From the NCBI GenBank assembly GCA_958510875.1, contig OY294067.1, positions 192,145,322 through 192,209,321 on the forward strand: 64,000 bases of DNA, in the 5' to 3' direction. Under the pieces are notes generated by a model. The model searched no databases. It was not told the DNA's origin and worked only from the letters and a program-made list of their open reading frames with translations. Source of the stretch: Endomychus coccineus (taxonomy: Eukaryota > Arthropoda > Insecta > Coleoptera > Endomychidae). Shown in pieces: positions 32,501 to 39,649 of the stretch (positions are counted from its first letter, which is position 1; every line of letters starts with the position of its first letter). Made by a program: the position numbers and the translations under genes.

Positions 32501-35500
32501 GACAATATCCATTATCTTTTTTAGAATAATTTATATTTTCTCAACAGAAGTATGCAAACGTCATTTATTAATAATAAACAAATTATTAAATCAGGTGTTT
32601 AAACTGTCGATTTAGTAAAATTTCAATAAACAAATATCCTTTCCAATTGAAACAAATCATCTGTTATTGAAGTCAGTCAGTGGCGGCTCGTGGGTTCAAG
32701 AACAGATGAAGCAATATCAATGGAAGAAAATACGATTTTACATATATTTTTTGCGCTTTTAATTGATTTTTTTTTGAGAAATTTTCCACCAGTAAAAATT
32801 ATTGTAAAAAAACGCAATTCTTGATACAATAATTTTCAGTGGCAAATAAAGATTAAAAAACTACAAAAAAAATAATTTTCCGTCACAAATTACAGACAAT
32901 GGAAGCAATATTAATTTTTATAGGTATAGGTACTTTCTTACCGTTGGTCAGGATGTGAAGTGGAATTATTTCTCGAATACACACGGGGGCGATTGTTCTT
33001 TATTGTTCTTAAATATTAATAGGACTTTGCTATTCAAAAGTTCTTTAAAATTCCCGCGATTATAGAAGAACAGATCTTCACGATGTCGAAGAAAGCATAA
33101 TGCTTGTTTTTCCAAGTGAAATATCGCGCGAATAGGTAACTCCAAAAAACCCTGTTAAGCTGCAGTTTTCAATAAATTTTTGAACAGACGGTCTACTATT
33201 TTCTTTTAAAGGATCCTCATCAGTACTAATAGTTGACCTAACCGCTCAAAACCTAAGGCATATCGTAAATCTTCCGCAGAAGATTCATATTAATGTAAAG
33301 ATCGACTTACAACTTACATTGCCAATGTCAGCAAAACCACACTCCTTTTGTACCAATAATTATTTTACACGGCAAACCAAACAACAGGGAGACAATATAA
33401 TAGACAAAATAGACAAATACAGCGCAGTCTCATCCATCCTCGTCTTTCTCACTATTCCCACTTCCACCCGCATTCAATCATTCCGTACCGCTGTTTCACC
33501 TCGATAAGTACAGCTGTTGTGGGAGCACAACACGTGCATCAAAATACTGTTGGCTGGAAATTGATTTTCTGTCTGGCGTCCACCATTCAAACCCAAAGAC
33601 CGGAGAAGATGACTTTGTTATTTAGCTGACAAATTTCACTTTTGGAACATTCTCCCATGTAAAAATTGTTGTAAAATGTGAAATATAAAATAATTTAGAT
33701 TTTATTACCAAACGAATTTAAGTTATAACTATTTTTGCGCGGATAATGTGAGTAACTGAATTAAACTAAATTAAAGGTGAATTAGTGCTCCACTTACTTC
33801 ACCTATCGAGCCGCCACTGATACAAAATTTTCCTCATTTTATTTGTTTAGTTTTTCACTGATAATAAAGTTTATGCTATAAAATATTCATTGTAAAAAAA
33901 GGATAATTTTTATTGAGCTCGTTCAAAACTAACATACTTCTGTGGGGAAAATAAAAACTATTTTAAGAACCATTTGATATACAGTGTGTTCAAGATAACG
34001 GGCTTCGGAAACAGTAATAGATAGTTTTGGTTAAATGGGGAAAAAAAGTGTAACCAAGGGTCACTCATATGGAATATCGTTTTGATTTTCAAGTAATTTT
34101 GGAAAATTTAATTTCTAGATTTTGTATTTTATTTTTTTCTAATTATTGTTCGAGATGGAACAAAATTAAAAACTTACTCGAAGCAAATTTTCATAAGATT
34201 CCTCGTTATTAGTAGTATTTTTGAGTTTTTGGGATCAAAATTTCCGCCATTGTCACGCAAAAAGTCATCTCTTCCGAGCTACAGCCCTTTGAAAAAATGA
34301 TATCTAATGTGAAAATGGTCAATTTTTGACAAAATCAAAATTTTATACTTGGAAGTTGTTTGTTAAGTTAAAATGAACATTTTCCGTCTTTTCCAAAAAT
34401 TAATATTTTCCGTGTTTAAAAAAAACAAAAAAAAACAATTTTTGTTTGAAGGGGGAGAGGTAGGAAGGACATTTTTCAAACAATCCAGATACTAAAATAT
34501 ATTGATTTTGGAAAAAACGTATATTCATTCTAACTGACAAGTATACAATTTTAAGTCTTTTCAAAATTGACTATTTTTCATTTTCTTCAAGAGGCTGGTC
34601 TGTAACTCGGAAGAAAATAACAAGTGCTAATGAACTTTGATCAATTGTTCACGTGACTTCCCTCAGTTTTGTAAGCAAAATATGTTTCGTACACTTCTGC
34701 GGATCAAATGTATGCTTCTAGAAAGAGGAAATATATTGGAAATGATTTAGAAACCGCTAATGAAAGACGTCAGGAAATACTATATGTTGCATTGAAATTT
34801 TATTCAAATAGTCTACATAATGTTTTTTACAACGGTCGTACATACAGGTCTGGAGACTCGAGGCTGTTTCCTATGTGAGAAGTGGGTCCGCTTAGCGTCG
34901 ACTGTCGCGTAGTATCAAAAAGGATGGCGCAGTAGTCGAAATTCTGTAACAACTGTCATTCTTAAATAAATAAATTGTAAACACAAGGAATACCTGGGTT
35001 TTAGAAACAAATTACGAAATCGTGCATTGTGCAGAAATGTAAAACGGGGTACAAAAGTGTAAAGCAAGAAACTTCTGTTTTCAAAGTGCCGAAAGATGCG
35101 GAAATGCGAAAAAAGTGGATGCTTGCGATTCCGGGTAGAAATCGTTTTAACGAGGCCTTTTATGTGTGCGTCATGTATAACGAAAAAGGGGAAGTTATTT
35201 TTAAGGTGAGTAATACATTTTGACAAGAGTAACAGTTCTATTCCTTTCTCAAATCAGAATAGTAAATATTGCGTTACGAGAAAAATTATTTTACTTAATA
35301 ATGTGATTGTTGCCATACTTCGATCCAAGCGCTAGCTAGTGGCTGAGCGAGGGACTACGAGTTTGGCGACGCGTAAGAGACCCATGTCAAACATACGAGT
35401 CCCCAAACCTGTATGTACGACCGTGTTTTTTACTACTCACACCTGCTGCCAGGTTGACTCTCAAGTTATTCACACTATAACCTTGTTTTATACAGAAAAT

Positions 35501-37841
35501 GATGTCACATGAACTATCAAAATTTGCTCAAGAGCATGAAATAGACTGTGACTTGACTTTTTTTGGGCCGATCCCTTACACTATATACAATATATACAAC
35601 GTATAGTGAGGTAAGTAAAAATATGGAAATGTATGTCGTTGCATTTTGGAAATAACTGGCAATCATTAGGTATGGTATCACTTATCTGACTATATGAGAT
35701 ATATTAAATAATATCAGATTGATTTCAAAGGAGGTTGCGTTCCAACTTTATTTCTACTGCTTTCAACTCTCGTTGCTGATTTTATTGGAGTATTACCATC
35801 CTCTGCTTACAGGAACTGTAGAGCAGTGTTATGAGTAGCACTAGAAAAAAATAAAATAGGAAATTCGGTTCTTCCAAATTAACTGAAAAATCAAAAATGA
35901 TATTGGAAATTTTATACTGCCATATGAATAGCCCTTTGGTTATGTAACTTTTTCCCATTTAACGAAAACTATCTACTACCGTTTCCGATATTCCCATGAT
36001 ATACATCCTTATCTTGGATACACTGTATATTGACTTTCTCTACACCGTTGTATATTCCAATTAGAATACTTTTCATTTAAAGTATTGCAAAGGATAGATT
36101 GAAAAAAAGATGCGTTAGATGGGGATGTGTCTATGGAGATCCAAACATTTTTCTCACACCAAAATGTGGGTAATTAAAAATATAAATCGACGTGTTAAAG
36201 ATGATTTTTACATAATCCGAATTTTTCAGGTTAACTTTCTTGTGTTCATATTTTAGAAAGATCCATTTAAAATTCAGTCTGGCGGTATGGTGAATATGCA
36301 GGCTTTGAAGAGTGGTAAAGTTAAACAAGTAGATGACGCATATGACACCGGCATAGGAACACAGTTTTCCGTGGAGACAAATAAACGAGATGAAGATGAA
36401 GAAATGATGAAGTTCATTGAAGATGAATTATCCAAAAGAAAAGGATATTCTGAAAGTAAATCACCTCCCTACGATTCATCAAAAGATAACAGTTATACAA
36501 GTCCCGAAGAAGCAGCTTTACAAGCTGTTCCACCACATCTGAGAGAATCATCTACAAAAAGATCTGAGGAAATGTTATCTAATCAAATGTTGAGTGGTAT
36601 TCCAGAAGTAGATCTTGGAATTGAAGCGAAAATAAAGAATATAGAAGCCACAGAAGACGCTAAATTGAAACTTATGATTGATAATAGTAACAAAAAAGAT
36701 GGTCCATCCCAATTTGTACCTACTAACATGGCCGTTAACTTTGTTCAACATAATAGATGTAAGTACTCTATTTCGTTCATTTTTCATGTCATCAAACTAT
36801 AAATCTTAAATTCTTGGAATATTTTATCAATATATAAATCATTTGGATACTGTCAGATTGCAAGTAGATATTGAAACAGAAAAGTTGTATTTATGTATAT
36901 GGTGAGTAGCTATTGTGGCTCACCTCTAATTATAGTTCAAATAGCCTTTTTATAAAGTCCATGATATGTTGCTGGTTGAGGTTTTGTTCAGATCTTCTGG
37001 TAAAAGATGTGTCTTGCCGAACATCTCGAATCTGTTTCTTTCCCAACCCCGGCATCCATAGAGAATGTGTTCCTTCGTTTCATCATCCTCGATGCATAGT
37101 CGACTTTGACCGTTCGCCTCCATGCTTTTGCCTTTGTAGATAGTGATTGTCCTGTATATAGACCGATTAGCATAAAATATGTAGGTTTAATCAGTTTTGC
37201 TCTAGAATTATTTTAGCTCTTGTTTTCGGAGGGTCTATAATAAACTCTTACGAGAGGGCTAATCCTAATAAGGCTTGCCAGTACTGAAGTACTCTACTTT
37301 CAGTCCAAGATGATAGCACTGGTTCTGATCCTTTCCTGACCATATAGTCTGCTTCATTTCCCCTTAGTGTCCTAATGGCCGGGTATCCAGATCAGGTTCA
37401 CATTGTTCTTGTTGCCTAGGCATTCAACGATAGGAGCCAATCGCTTTGAGAGCCGTTTGGCTGTACAAGAAAACTTTCATCCATCTGCGAACACGTTTCC
37501 TTTGTTATAACTCTCGTGCACAGAGTTCGATGACATGTACCTCTGCTTGGAAAATAGTTGCATAAGTACCGAGACTAACCGATAGTTCAGTCTTCGGATT
37601 GCAACTGTATATTATTTATTGGGTTAAATATCATTTGATTAGAGAAATAATCCAAAATATTGAATCATTCGACTGGTCTAAAACTATTTGCTCATGTATT
37701 TCAGTTAACATAGATCAGAAAGAAGTTCCAAAGAAGAAAGTGAAGATCGTAACGGAAGAATGCACTCAAAACAAAAAGAATGAGAAGGCTACAGATGATT
37801 ATCATTTTGAAAAATTCAAAAAGCAGTTTCGGCGGTACTAA
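14448..37841 (+). CDS. C9orf78: C9orf78 / Tls1-family protein gene (4 coding exons)
   Basis: Host gene homologous to human C9orf78 (telomere length and silencing protein 1 family), a nuclear, spliceosome-associated protein. Exons are 14448-14575, 31297-31411, 36257-36758 and 37705-37841; they sum to 882 nt, 293 aa plus stop, close to the 289 aa I recall for human. All junctions have GT/AG and the phases fit (AG+T, codon end, T+TT). Recognised blocks are an N-terminal basic stretch with an acidic Ser patch (KSETDSEDD), LRKRPMGVSV, KDPFKIQSGGMVNMQALK, FSVETNKRDEDEEMMKFIE, EEMLSNQMLSGIPEVDLGI, FVPTNMAVNFVQHNR and the C-terminal KATDDYHFEKFKK. Introns are 16.7, 4.8 and 0.9 kb and are packed with transposons. 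AATAAA lies at 37971. No lesion is seen; very probably functional. Confidence 0.93.
15285..16240 (-). pseudogene. Jockey/CR1-like LINE reverse transcriptase relic
   Basis: Read on the minus strand from about 16240: TAFDSAFHLLLLNKIKAIG (motif A region, first D), then HIGPILFFLFINDV (motif B region), then LYIDDLKLVA at about 15970-15995 (catalytic YIDD), then FKKHIDNII, and finally a 127-residue open stretch 15668-15285 with LEYNSTIWSPSYDCHKKRLE and FVKFLLWKLSFP. These are in LINE order, but several frames and stops interrupt them. The endonuclease part is absent. It lies in intron 1 of the C9orf78-like gene, antisense to it. The interval 14576-15284 shows nothing else I recognise. Confidence 0.8.
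16241..17616. other. Intron 1 segment with nothing recognised
   Basis: About 1.4 kb of AT-rich DNA without a recognisable frame, terminal repeat or tandem array. It ends at the target duplication of the BEL/Pao element. Confidence 0.4.
17622..17941 (-). repeat. BEL/Pao 3' LTR
   Basis: 320 bp, TGTTTCTTACTC...CTTAACA on the plus strand. It shares nearly the whole sequence with 22303-22566 but keeps about 52 bp (starting at about 17847, 'tgctggctactcgagactcg') and a CAACAAA unit that the other LTR lacks. Confidence 0.93.
18165..19796 (-). CDS. BEL/Pao integrase with DUF5641-type tail, open
   Basis: 543 uninterrupted codons. N-terminal NPADIISRG links to RNase H. The zinc-binding module is HQNLMHAG ... 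CYVCSR. The catalytic core has GVDYAGAYLV (first D), YSDNATNFTG (second D) and GLWEAGVKSAKFHLK (E). The C-terminal part PGHFLIGAPL, WQRWSKEYLNHLQPRSKW, GRIVDVHPGKDGFVRVV is the DUF5641-like domain. The full DDE triad is present. The frame is one part of a larger polyprotein, so the ATG at 19796 is not a natural start. An open frame of this length in an otherwise broken element suggests a fairly recent insertion. Confidence 0.93.
   Translation of the reverse strand: MISQDNPADIISRGMSPQELCKCSMWFHGPKWLQQDKRLWPITRTEVIEIPEIKRTVLFSHTKKLQLIDFAKFSSYKKLQRIVALIFRFIHNCRNNKLTGQLQPGELSKSTIYIVKTLQGTEFSRELAELGNRELVNKSSKLKNLNPFLDEDLIIRVGGRLRNADINYNQKHPIVLPRQPISKLIIAQEHQNLMHAGPTATLASIRLKFWPLAGRDQVRHVIRNCYVCSRLTPMEFTPRMSDLPAARTEIVPRAFFNTGVDYAGAYLVKDGKIKNKRTTKAYMALFVCFSTKAIHLELVGDLTTNNFLNALKRFIARRGLISHIYSDNATNFTGANNELEELFQSDEFRDKVLNQVHHKGIQWHFIPPRAPHFGGLWEAGVKSAKFHLKRTLGEIVLTYEELYTLLTGIEACLNSRPLAPLNEDPNDDEVLTPGHFLIGAPLIMQHVEQMRQHFWQRWSKEYLNHLQPRSKWQVEHGPQPTIRTLVLLKDPTPPLCWKRGRIVDVHPGKDGFVRVVSVKTHNKLVKRAVRTLCLLPMGENPIE
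19824..20650 (-). pseudogene. BEL/Pao RT tail plus RNase H region (Peptidase_A17 type), frameshifted
   Basis: Reading minus: the last 25 or so residues of RT (LNLGGFTLQKWAANDS, about 20640-20560), then KTLGLYWNCNYDSLRYEIS and KILSITSKIFDPLNLVGPVV (A17-type connection), ELHGFADASQKAYGASIYVR (RNase H-like strand with its D), then after a frame change near 20075 KTITVPRLELCAALLL (E), VYMWTDSTIVLAWL (D) and FVANRVSEI. At least three frame changes (near 20555, 20310, 20075) and one near 19820 separate it from integrase. The RT fingers and palm, with the YxDD motif, are absent. Confidence 0.85.
20614..22134 (-). pseudogene. BEL/Pao Gag-protease (one nonsense, active-site change)
   Basis: The frame starts at 22134 (MMENDIKVLIARRG). 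It has a coiled coil over the first 110 residues, the DUF1759-type gag core (LPTLDLPSFSGNYSEWTAFS, HHLKSCVKGEAQKAI, LKNRFDNKRLI) and a zinc knuckle CFLCSEPHAIYQC. A TGA at 21025-21027 interrupts the frame inside a second Cys/His segment (NCLRKNHSVDSC). The same frame then continues into the retropepsin-like domain (GRALLDMGSQSNFIT). The family motif is D-S-G; here it is D-M-G, which should impair catalysis. The frame ends at 20614, just after the deletion junction with RT remnants. Structural and processing roles are as in other BEL elements. Confidence 0.88.
22283..22301 (-). other. BEL/Pao primer-binding site
   Basis: On the minus strand TGGTCCTTCGAGCCGGATC follows the 5' LTR after one base. 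It begins with TGG, as needed to pair with a tRNA 3' CCA end. Confidence 0.75.
22303..22566 (-). repeat. BEL/Pao 5' LTR
   Basis: 264 bp, TGTTTCGAACTC...CTTAACA on the plus strand. It matches 17622-17941 apart from two internal deletions. Confidence 0.93.
22572..24050. other. Intron 1 segment with nothing recognised
   Basis: AT-rich DNA. A minus-strand frame at 23324-23082 (FRLPPSLPLHYKYIKP) resembles nothing I know. No terminal repeats seen. Confidence 0.35.
24060..26005 (+). pseudogene. Jockey/CR1-like LINE relic with 0.9-kb insertion and RT core deleted
   Basis: Plus-strand pieces in LINE order. DYFNLAQIRLINNDF at about 24110-24160 corresponds to the endonuclease GDFNLP..W region; LFQLNIITNSRNVLLDLVFS follows at about 24215-24285 and a degraded SIHHTTISIRISHSME at about 24330-24380. 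After an insertion (24420-25300) comes YLASADWHLISNFTLDQADQWFYETLWE (25311-25400). Then NLRSSAYRIYLLKSENNINENPSSFWSHFNNL (25580-25675) and, after loss of the RT core, a WSPQYTIDIAAIDRAQ block followed by RAAAYRLGLAHDEY at about 25800-25905. Stops and frame changes are frequent. (Each quoted string is split by codon; none is an intact protein.). Confidence 0.75.
24420..25300. mobile_element. Insertion within the LINE relic, flanked by GACGTGACAACGTC-type inverted repeats
   Basis: 'aacgtgacaacgtcataag' at about 24459-24478 is mirrored by 'ttataagacgttgtcacgtc' at about 25275-25294, near the points where the LINE relic is interrupted. The interior is non-coding. A 38-bp unit (ttaaatggaacgc..cagagcgaggtaacgccgcatg) is repeated in tandem at about 25161-25198 and 25199-25236. 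It is a plausible non-autonomous DNA element; superfamily and exact ends are not determined. Confidence 0.45.
26006..26640. other. Short acidic frame and unassigned intron DNA
   Basis: A plus-strand frame at 26066-26320 begins MKLKGSLVLNARAFGRTTG and has an acidic run (DEKSDEEDLSSNDEE), then turns hydrophobic. I do not recognise it; the acidic part looks more coding-like than its surroundings. No splice phase ties it to the C9orf78-like gene. Confidence 0.25.
26645..27810 (+). pseudogene. Second LINE relic (endonuclease end and RT C-terminus)
   Basis: Plus strand: LILLGNDNIPDYVWFNDDFG (about 26690-26760) corresponds to the endonuclease GDFNLP..W motif with the D changed to N. Then FYEVVVYSTIDMFLP (27130-27180), and HKRFKVTGDTEHYLEFTNLR with TRCKQLQIQCHHIKNKYK (27250-27370), the linker before RT. 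The RT core is missing. TKLAFKTHVDNIVHKSIK (27455-27515) and then SLEHRRTEIDLRFLHTVM with LIQLFNLNVNSSNT (27655-27775) are typical of the RT C-terminal region. Many frame changes; dead. Confidence 0.75.
27860..28600 (+). pseudogene. Third LINE relic, RT C-terminal part
   Basis: Plus strand: CPIHSFADDGTTSYRFL (about 27915-27960) holds the catalytic FADD of RT motif C. It is followed after breaks by ASQKLGFLFHAKSYF (28235-28275), SHVWS, then LDLIQKRAIRLIDDVTLTSS with LEHRRKVGDLSLFYRYLHGR and SSEISSLVPP in one open frame 28339-28560, and finally a short 'LVTLPTFHRWLTR' tail. It belongs to a widespread insect Jockey/CR1-type LINE family. Interrupted by stops; dead. Confidence 0.8.
28862..29115. 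mobile_element. Palindromic MITE-like element
   Basis: Long inverted repeat: 'atatcaaaataatcatcact' (28870s) mirrors 'agtgattattttgatac' (29095s), and 'atcgcattaatttcaattaa' (28913) mirrors 'ttaattgaaattaatgcgat' (29024-29043). The inner arms contain 'aaaacacgagtaatt' and its complement. The whole ~250 bp could fold into one hairpin. A non-autonomous transposon or foldback element is likely. Confidence 0.65.
29453..30183 (+). mobile_element. Mariner/Tc3-like element with internal deletion
   Basis: Ends: TATAGGGTTTTCCAATAGGG at 29451 and the inverted end (aatggaaaaccccttag) around 30171-30186, both with GGTTTTCC cores and CGGGTAGAT inside, flanked by TA. The frame from ATG 29565 encodes the N-terminal HTH of the transposase (MASNSVEQRVEIIKLYHQNR, ALRPFYGLHGRPSQSTI, LVAKFELTGSL). 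It then joins directly to the C-terminal part (ATMNILHERF, VISRRGDVNWLPRSCDLTPLDF). The middle, with the first two catalytic D residues, is deleted, so this is a non-autonomous 731-bp derivative. It sits in intron 1. Confidence 0.85.
30186..31036. other. Intron 1 segment with nothing recognised
   Basis: AT-rich, no long frame of known type and no obvious terminal repeats. Confidence 0.35.
31047..31255. mobile_element. hAT-like MITE with 8-bp target duplication, next to exon 2
   Basis: CAAACCTG at 31039-31046 and 31256-31263 flank a 209-bp segment whose ends are TGGCGTGCAAA inverted repeats (left 31048, right complement 'tttgcacgcca'). An 8-bp duplication and a TGGCG-type end suggest the hAT superfamily. 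The outermost two bases differ between the ends. It stops 33 bases before the exon 2 splice site. Confidence 0.65.
31297..31411 (+). CDS. C9orf78: C9orf78-like gene, coding exon 2
   Basis: The acceptor 'catttcag' ends at 31296 and the donor is G|GTGAGC at 31411/31412. It encodes AKLGEMKELQELRKRP, then MGVSVIGLALGKKVSAEDE, matching the conserved LRKRP-GVS block of the family. The exon begins only 33 bases after a MITE target duplication (31256-31263). Confidence 0.95.
31412..32677. other. Intron 2, first part: nothing recognised
   Basis: AT-rich DNA without recognised coding relics or repeats. Confidence 0.35.
32678..33819. mobile_element. DNA transposon relic with CAGTGGCGGCTCG terminal inverted repeats
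   Basis: 'cagtggcggctcgtgggttcaag' at 32678 is mirrored by 'cttcacctatcgagccgccactg' ending at 33819: about 14 perfect terminal bases and a partial match beyond. The interior (1.1 kb) has no transposase frame. No clear target duplication was found, so the superfamily (hAT-like ends) is uncertain. Confidence 0.65.
34831..35425 (+). mobile_element. Non-autonomous P-superfamily element with 8-bp TSD and THAP exon
   Basis: TTTTTTAC at 34823-34830 and 35426-35433 is a perfect 8-bp target duplication. The element begins ACGGTCGTACATACAGG (from 34832) and its other end is the complement with about three mismatches over 30 bp; subterminal segments also match weakly. P-superfamily elements make 8-bp duplications, have TIRs near 30 bp and encode an N-terminal THAP domain; all three are present here. 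The transposase beyond the THAP part is missing, so the copy is non-autonomous. It sits in intron 2 of the C9orf78-like gene. Confidence 0.88.
35008..35223 (+). pseudogene. THAP-domain fragment of a P-like transposase
   Basis: The frame reads KSCIVQKCKTGYKSVKQ, then SVFKVPKDAEMRKKWMLAI and FYVCVMYNEKG. This matches the C2CH zinc-binding THAP module: Cys-x4-Cys at the start, the VP..... RRKWM helix and the third Cys. The fourth ligand, expected as His in C-x2-H, is Tyr (CVMY), one C-to-T change. No ATG begins this frame; upstream exon sequence or a lesion is likely. DNA-binding role in the parent family: recognition of element ends. This copy should not fold normally. Confidence 0.75.
36257..36758 (+). 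CDS. C9orf78: C9orf78-like gene, coding exon 3
   Basis: The acceptor 'atattttag' ends at 36256 and the donor GAT|GTAAGT lies at 36758/36759. It encodes the conserved core from KDPFKIQSGG to FVQHNR, including the near-invariant MLSNQMLSGIPEVDLGI block and FVPTNMAV. Confidence 0.98.
36930..37600 (-). pseudogene. LINE RNase H and C-terminal zinc-finger relic (R1/Jockey type)
   Basis: On the minus strand, from 37600: AEVHVIELCARE (RNase H glutamate region), SQTALKAIGSY, NLIWIPGH and GNEADYMVRKGSE (fourth acidic residue), SRVLQYWQALLGLALS, then the Cys/His tail CIEDDETKEHILYGCRGW, ending near 36950. Numerous frame changes. It lies antisense in intron 3 of the C9orf78-like gene. Confidence 0.75.
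37705..37841 (+). CDS. C9orf78: C9orf78-like gene, last coding exon
   Basis: The acceptor 'tgtatttcag' ends at 37704. It encodes a Lys-rich linker (KEVPKKKVKIV) and the family C-terminus EKATDDYHFEKFKK, ending QFRRY before TAA. The linker is shorter than in human but the C-terminal motif is intact. Confidence 0.97.
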
Positions 37842-38238
37842 CACAGTCGAAAATAATTGTATATCTCAACTATTTTTGTTGTAATTCTCACTTCCAAAAG
37901 CAAGATACCTAATTTTATCTTTGTAAATATGTTGATTATAAGCTTTTATTTTTATTATATTTGAATGAAAAATAAAGTATGGAACGCCTCTAGTTGAATT
38001 TGCCTCTATTTTTTATTTAATGCAATCTACTGTTAGTTTTAGATGCTAAATATTCCTATCTAGAACGTATTTATTACAAAAATCTTATTCTATGGAATTG
38101 GCATGAAGTAAAAACTACTCAATAATCAATCCATAATTCCTCATATTTTATATCTCATATATGTCCTACATTTGAGATGATAGATAATGTTTTCAGTGAA
38201 AATATTGTGGAAGCTACTAAATCACGTGTTGAGATTTG
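37842..38238. other. 3' flank of the C9orf78-like gene
   Basis: 3' UTR with a poly(A) signal, then AT-rich DNA without recognised features. Confidence 0.4.
37971..37976 (+). terminator. Poly(A) signal of the C9orf78-like gene
   Basis: AATAAA, 130 bases after the stop codon, on the gene's strand. Confidence 0.7.
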
Positions 38239-38241
38239 TGA

Positions 38242-38475
38242 CATATACAGGATGTCCCAGGTTTTAGTAGCAGAACTTCAACAGTCGATAGAAAATATGA
38301 TTTTGAGAAAAAAAAGTTCCTATTAACATATATGCACAGACGCTTAGTTTTTGAGATACTTGAAGTTGAAAAAAAATTATTTTATTGTCTATAAGAGGTT
38401 TACAATATGAAAGTTAACCAAAGACTGAACTAATATCTAAGAGAATGAAGTACATCTCAGCACATGTCCTGTTTA
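38242..38475 (-). repeat. TATACAGGATG repeat end joined to a gypsy-LTR-like fragment
   Basis: 38242 starts 'tatacaggatgtcccagg', a mariner/MITE-type end also seen at 48823. From about 38383 to 38470 the minus strand matches 52316-52410 and 60600-60700 ('ttcattctcttagatattag', 'ttagttcagtctt', 'cataaacctcttatagacaat'-like), the LTR-like ends of the gypsy element at 52.3-60.7 kb. Confidence 0.6.
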
Positions 38476-38837
38476 CAAATAGTTTATTTTCTTTTATAAA
38501 TGCATTTAGTTTTTGAGGTCCAGCAGCCTTCAAGTGCTCCCTCAGAATTGAATTCTCCTTTTGTTGGCTTGGTGTTAGATCATTACCAATGAATATTTTC
38601 TTCCCTTTCAGTTTGGGTGAAATCTTTAGAACTCTTTCTTAAGAATGATATAAATTCAAGCTTAATTGGAACTTCGGGGATTTTAAAATTCCCCATAGTA
38701 AGAATATCATCTATATCATCAACTTTCACGTTAATATCTAGGAGTTCGTTTAACCTGCTTATTACAGTCTTTGCTAATTCTAGCTTATTTTTCTTTTCTT
38801 TGTTTATTTGTTGTCTCTTCGACTTGCGGCATTGTTG

Positions 38838-38949
<112 letters not shown>

Positions 38950-39175
38950 TTTTGTTGATATTCTTGAATCATTTGTAATATTTGTATGTTTTCTTGGTAT
39001 ATTGGTTCGTATATATACTGATAATGAAATAAAAATTCTGTTTTGACGTTTCGACAATGTTTATTGCCTTTATCAAAATTGTTAATTGAATTAGTGTTTC
39101 CATGTAATTTAGAAATGAATAGATGATTTCGATTAATGAAATGCGTCTGCAGCCGACTTGTGTTTTAAGATCCAA

Positions 39176-39646
39176 TTAAAACTGCAGAAAACATTGGATC
39201 GGTTGTGTGTGAAAGAGTAATGTATGGCTAATTACAATTTGAAATAGATTGAATTTGATTAAATACAAATCGGAAAACGGTAGTAGTTCGTGAACCAAGT
39301 TGTCTTCCAAATCGTCAGAATAATGAAAAATTAGGTTTGTAGCATTTGCAGTTATCTCTTCATGAGAAAGGATTGATAACTGTCTAAATAATCCAAAAAT
39401 ATCGCTTATTTCTTTGTAAGCTATGTTACGTTTTTCAAGCACGCATATTATTTTATCTATCATCGCTAGGTACGATTCCATATGAAATTTGTCTTGACCT
39501 TGTCGTGTTATTTCTGTTGGACCATCTTCAATGTTTTTGATGCCTTTAGGTTGATATCCATCTTTGTATGAATTATTCAAAAATACCTTTGGCTTTTCCT
39601 CTTTAGTATTTGAATTGACCTCGTAGGCCTCAAACAAATGTAGCAA
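39176..39646 (-). pseudogene. ZMYM1/hAT-like protein fragment
   Basis: Minus-strand frame of about 150 codons: KFHMESYLAMIDKIICVLEKR, then AYKEISDIFGLFRQLSILS, EEITANATNLIFHYSDDLED and NLVHELLPFSDL. I recognise the pattern of the helical segment before the hAT C-terminal dimerisation region in ZMYM1-like/52-kDa-repressor-like proteins, which descend from hAT transposases. No ATG begins it and the C-terminal part after LPFSDL runs into non-homologous sequence. It is most likely a transposon-derived fragment, possibly an exon of a domesticated gene. Confidence 0.6.
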
Positions 39647-39649
39647 CTA

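Larger units (their letters stand above)
33981..36026. mobile_element. Long-TIR element (ACAGTGT ends, TA flanks) hosting the P-like insertion
   Basis: The left end 'tatacagtgtgttcaagata' (from 33978) is mirrored by 'tatcttggatacactgtata' (to about 36029). Similarity continues inward for about 150 bp with recognisable matches (CGGAAAC.GTA.TAGATAGTTTT.GTTAAATGGG; TTCATATGG). TA lies outside both ends. No transposase frame remains. The P-like element at 34831-35425 is inserted inside it. Confidence 0.7.

Noticed and set aside
32678..33819. Assignment to a definite superfamily
   Set aside because: Terminal repeats are clear but no target duplication or transposase frame was found.
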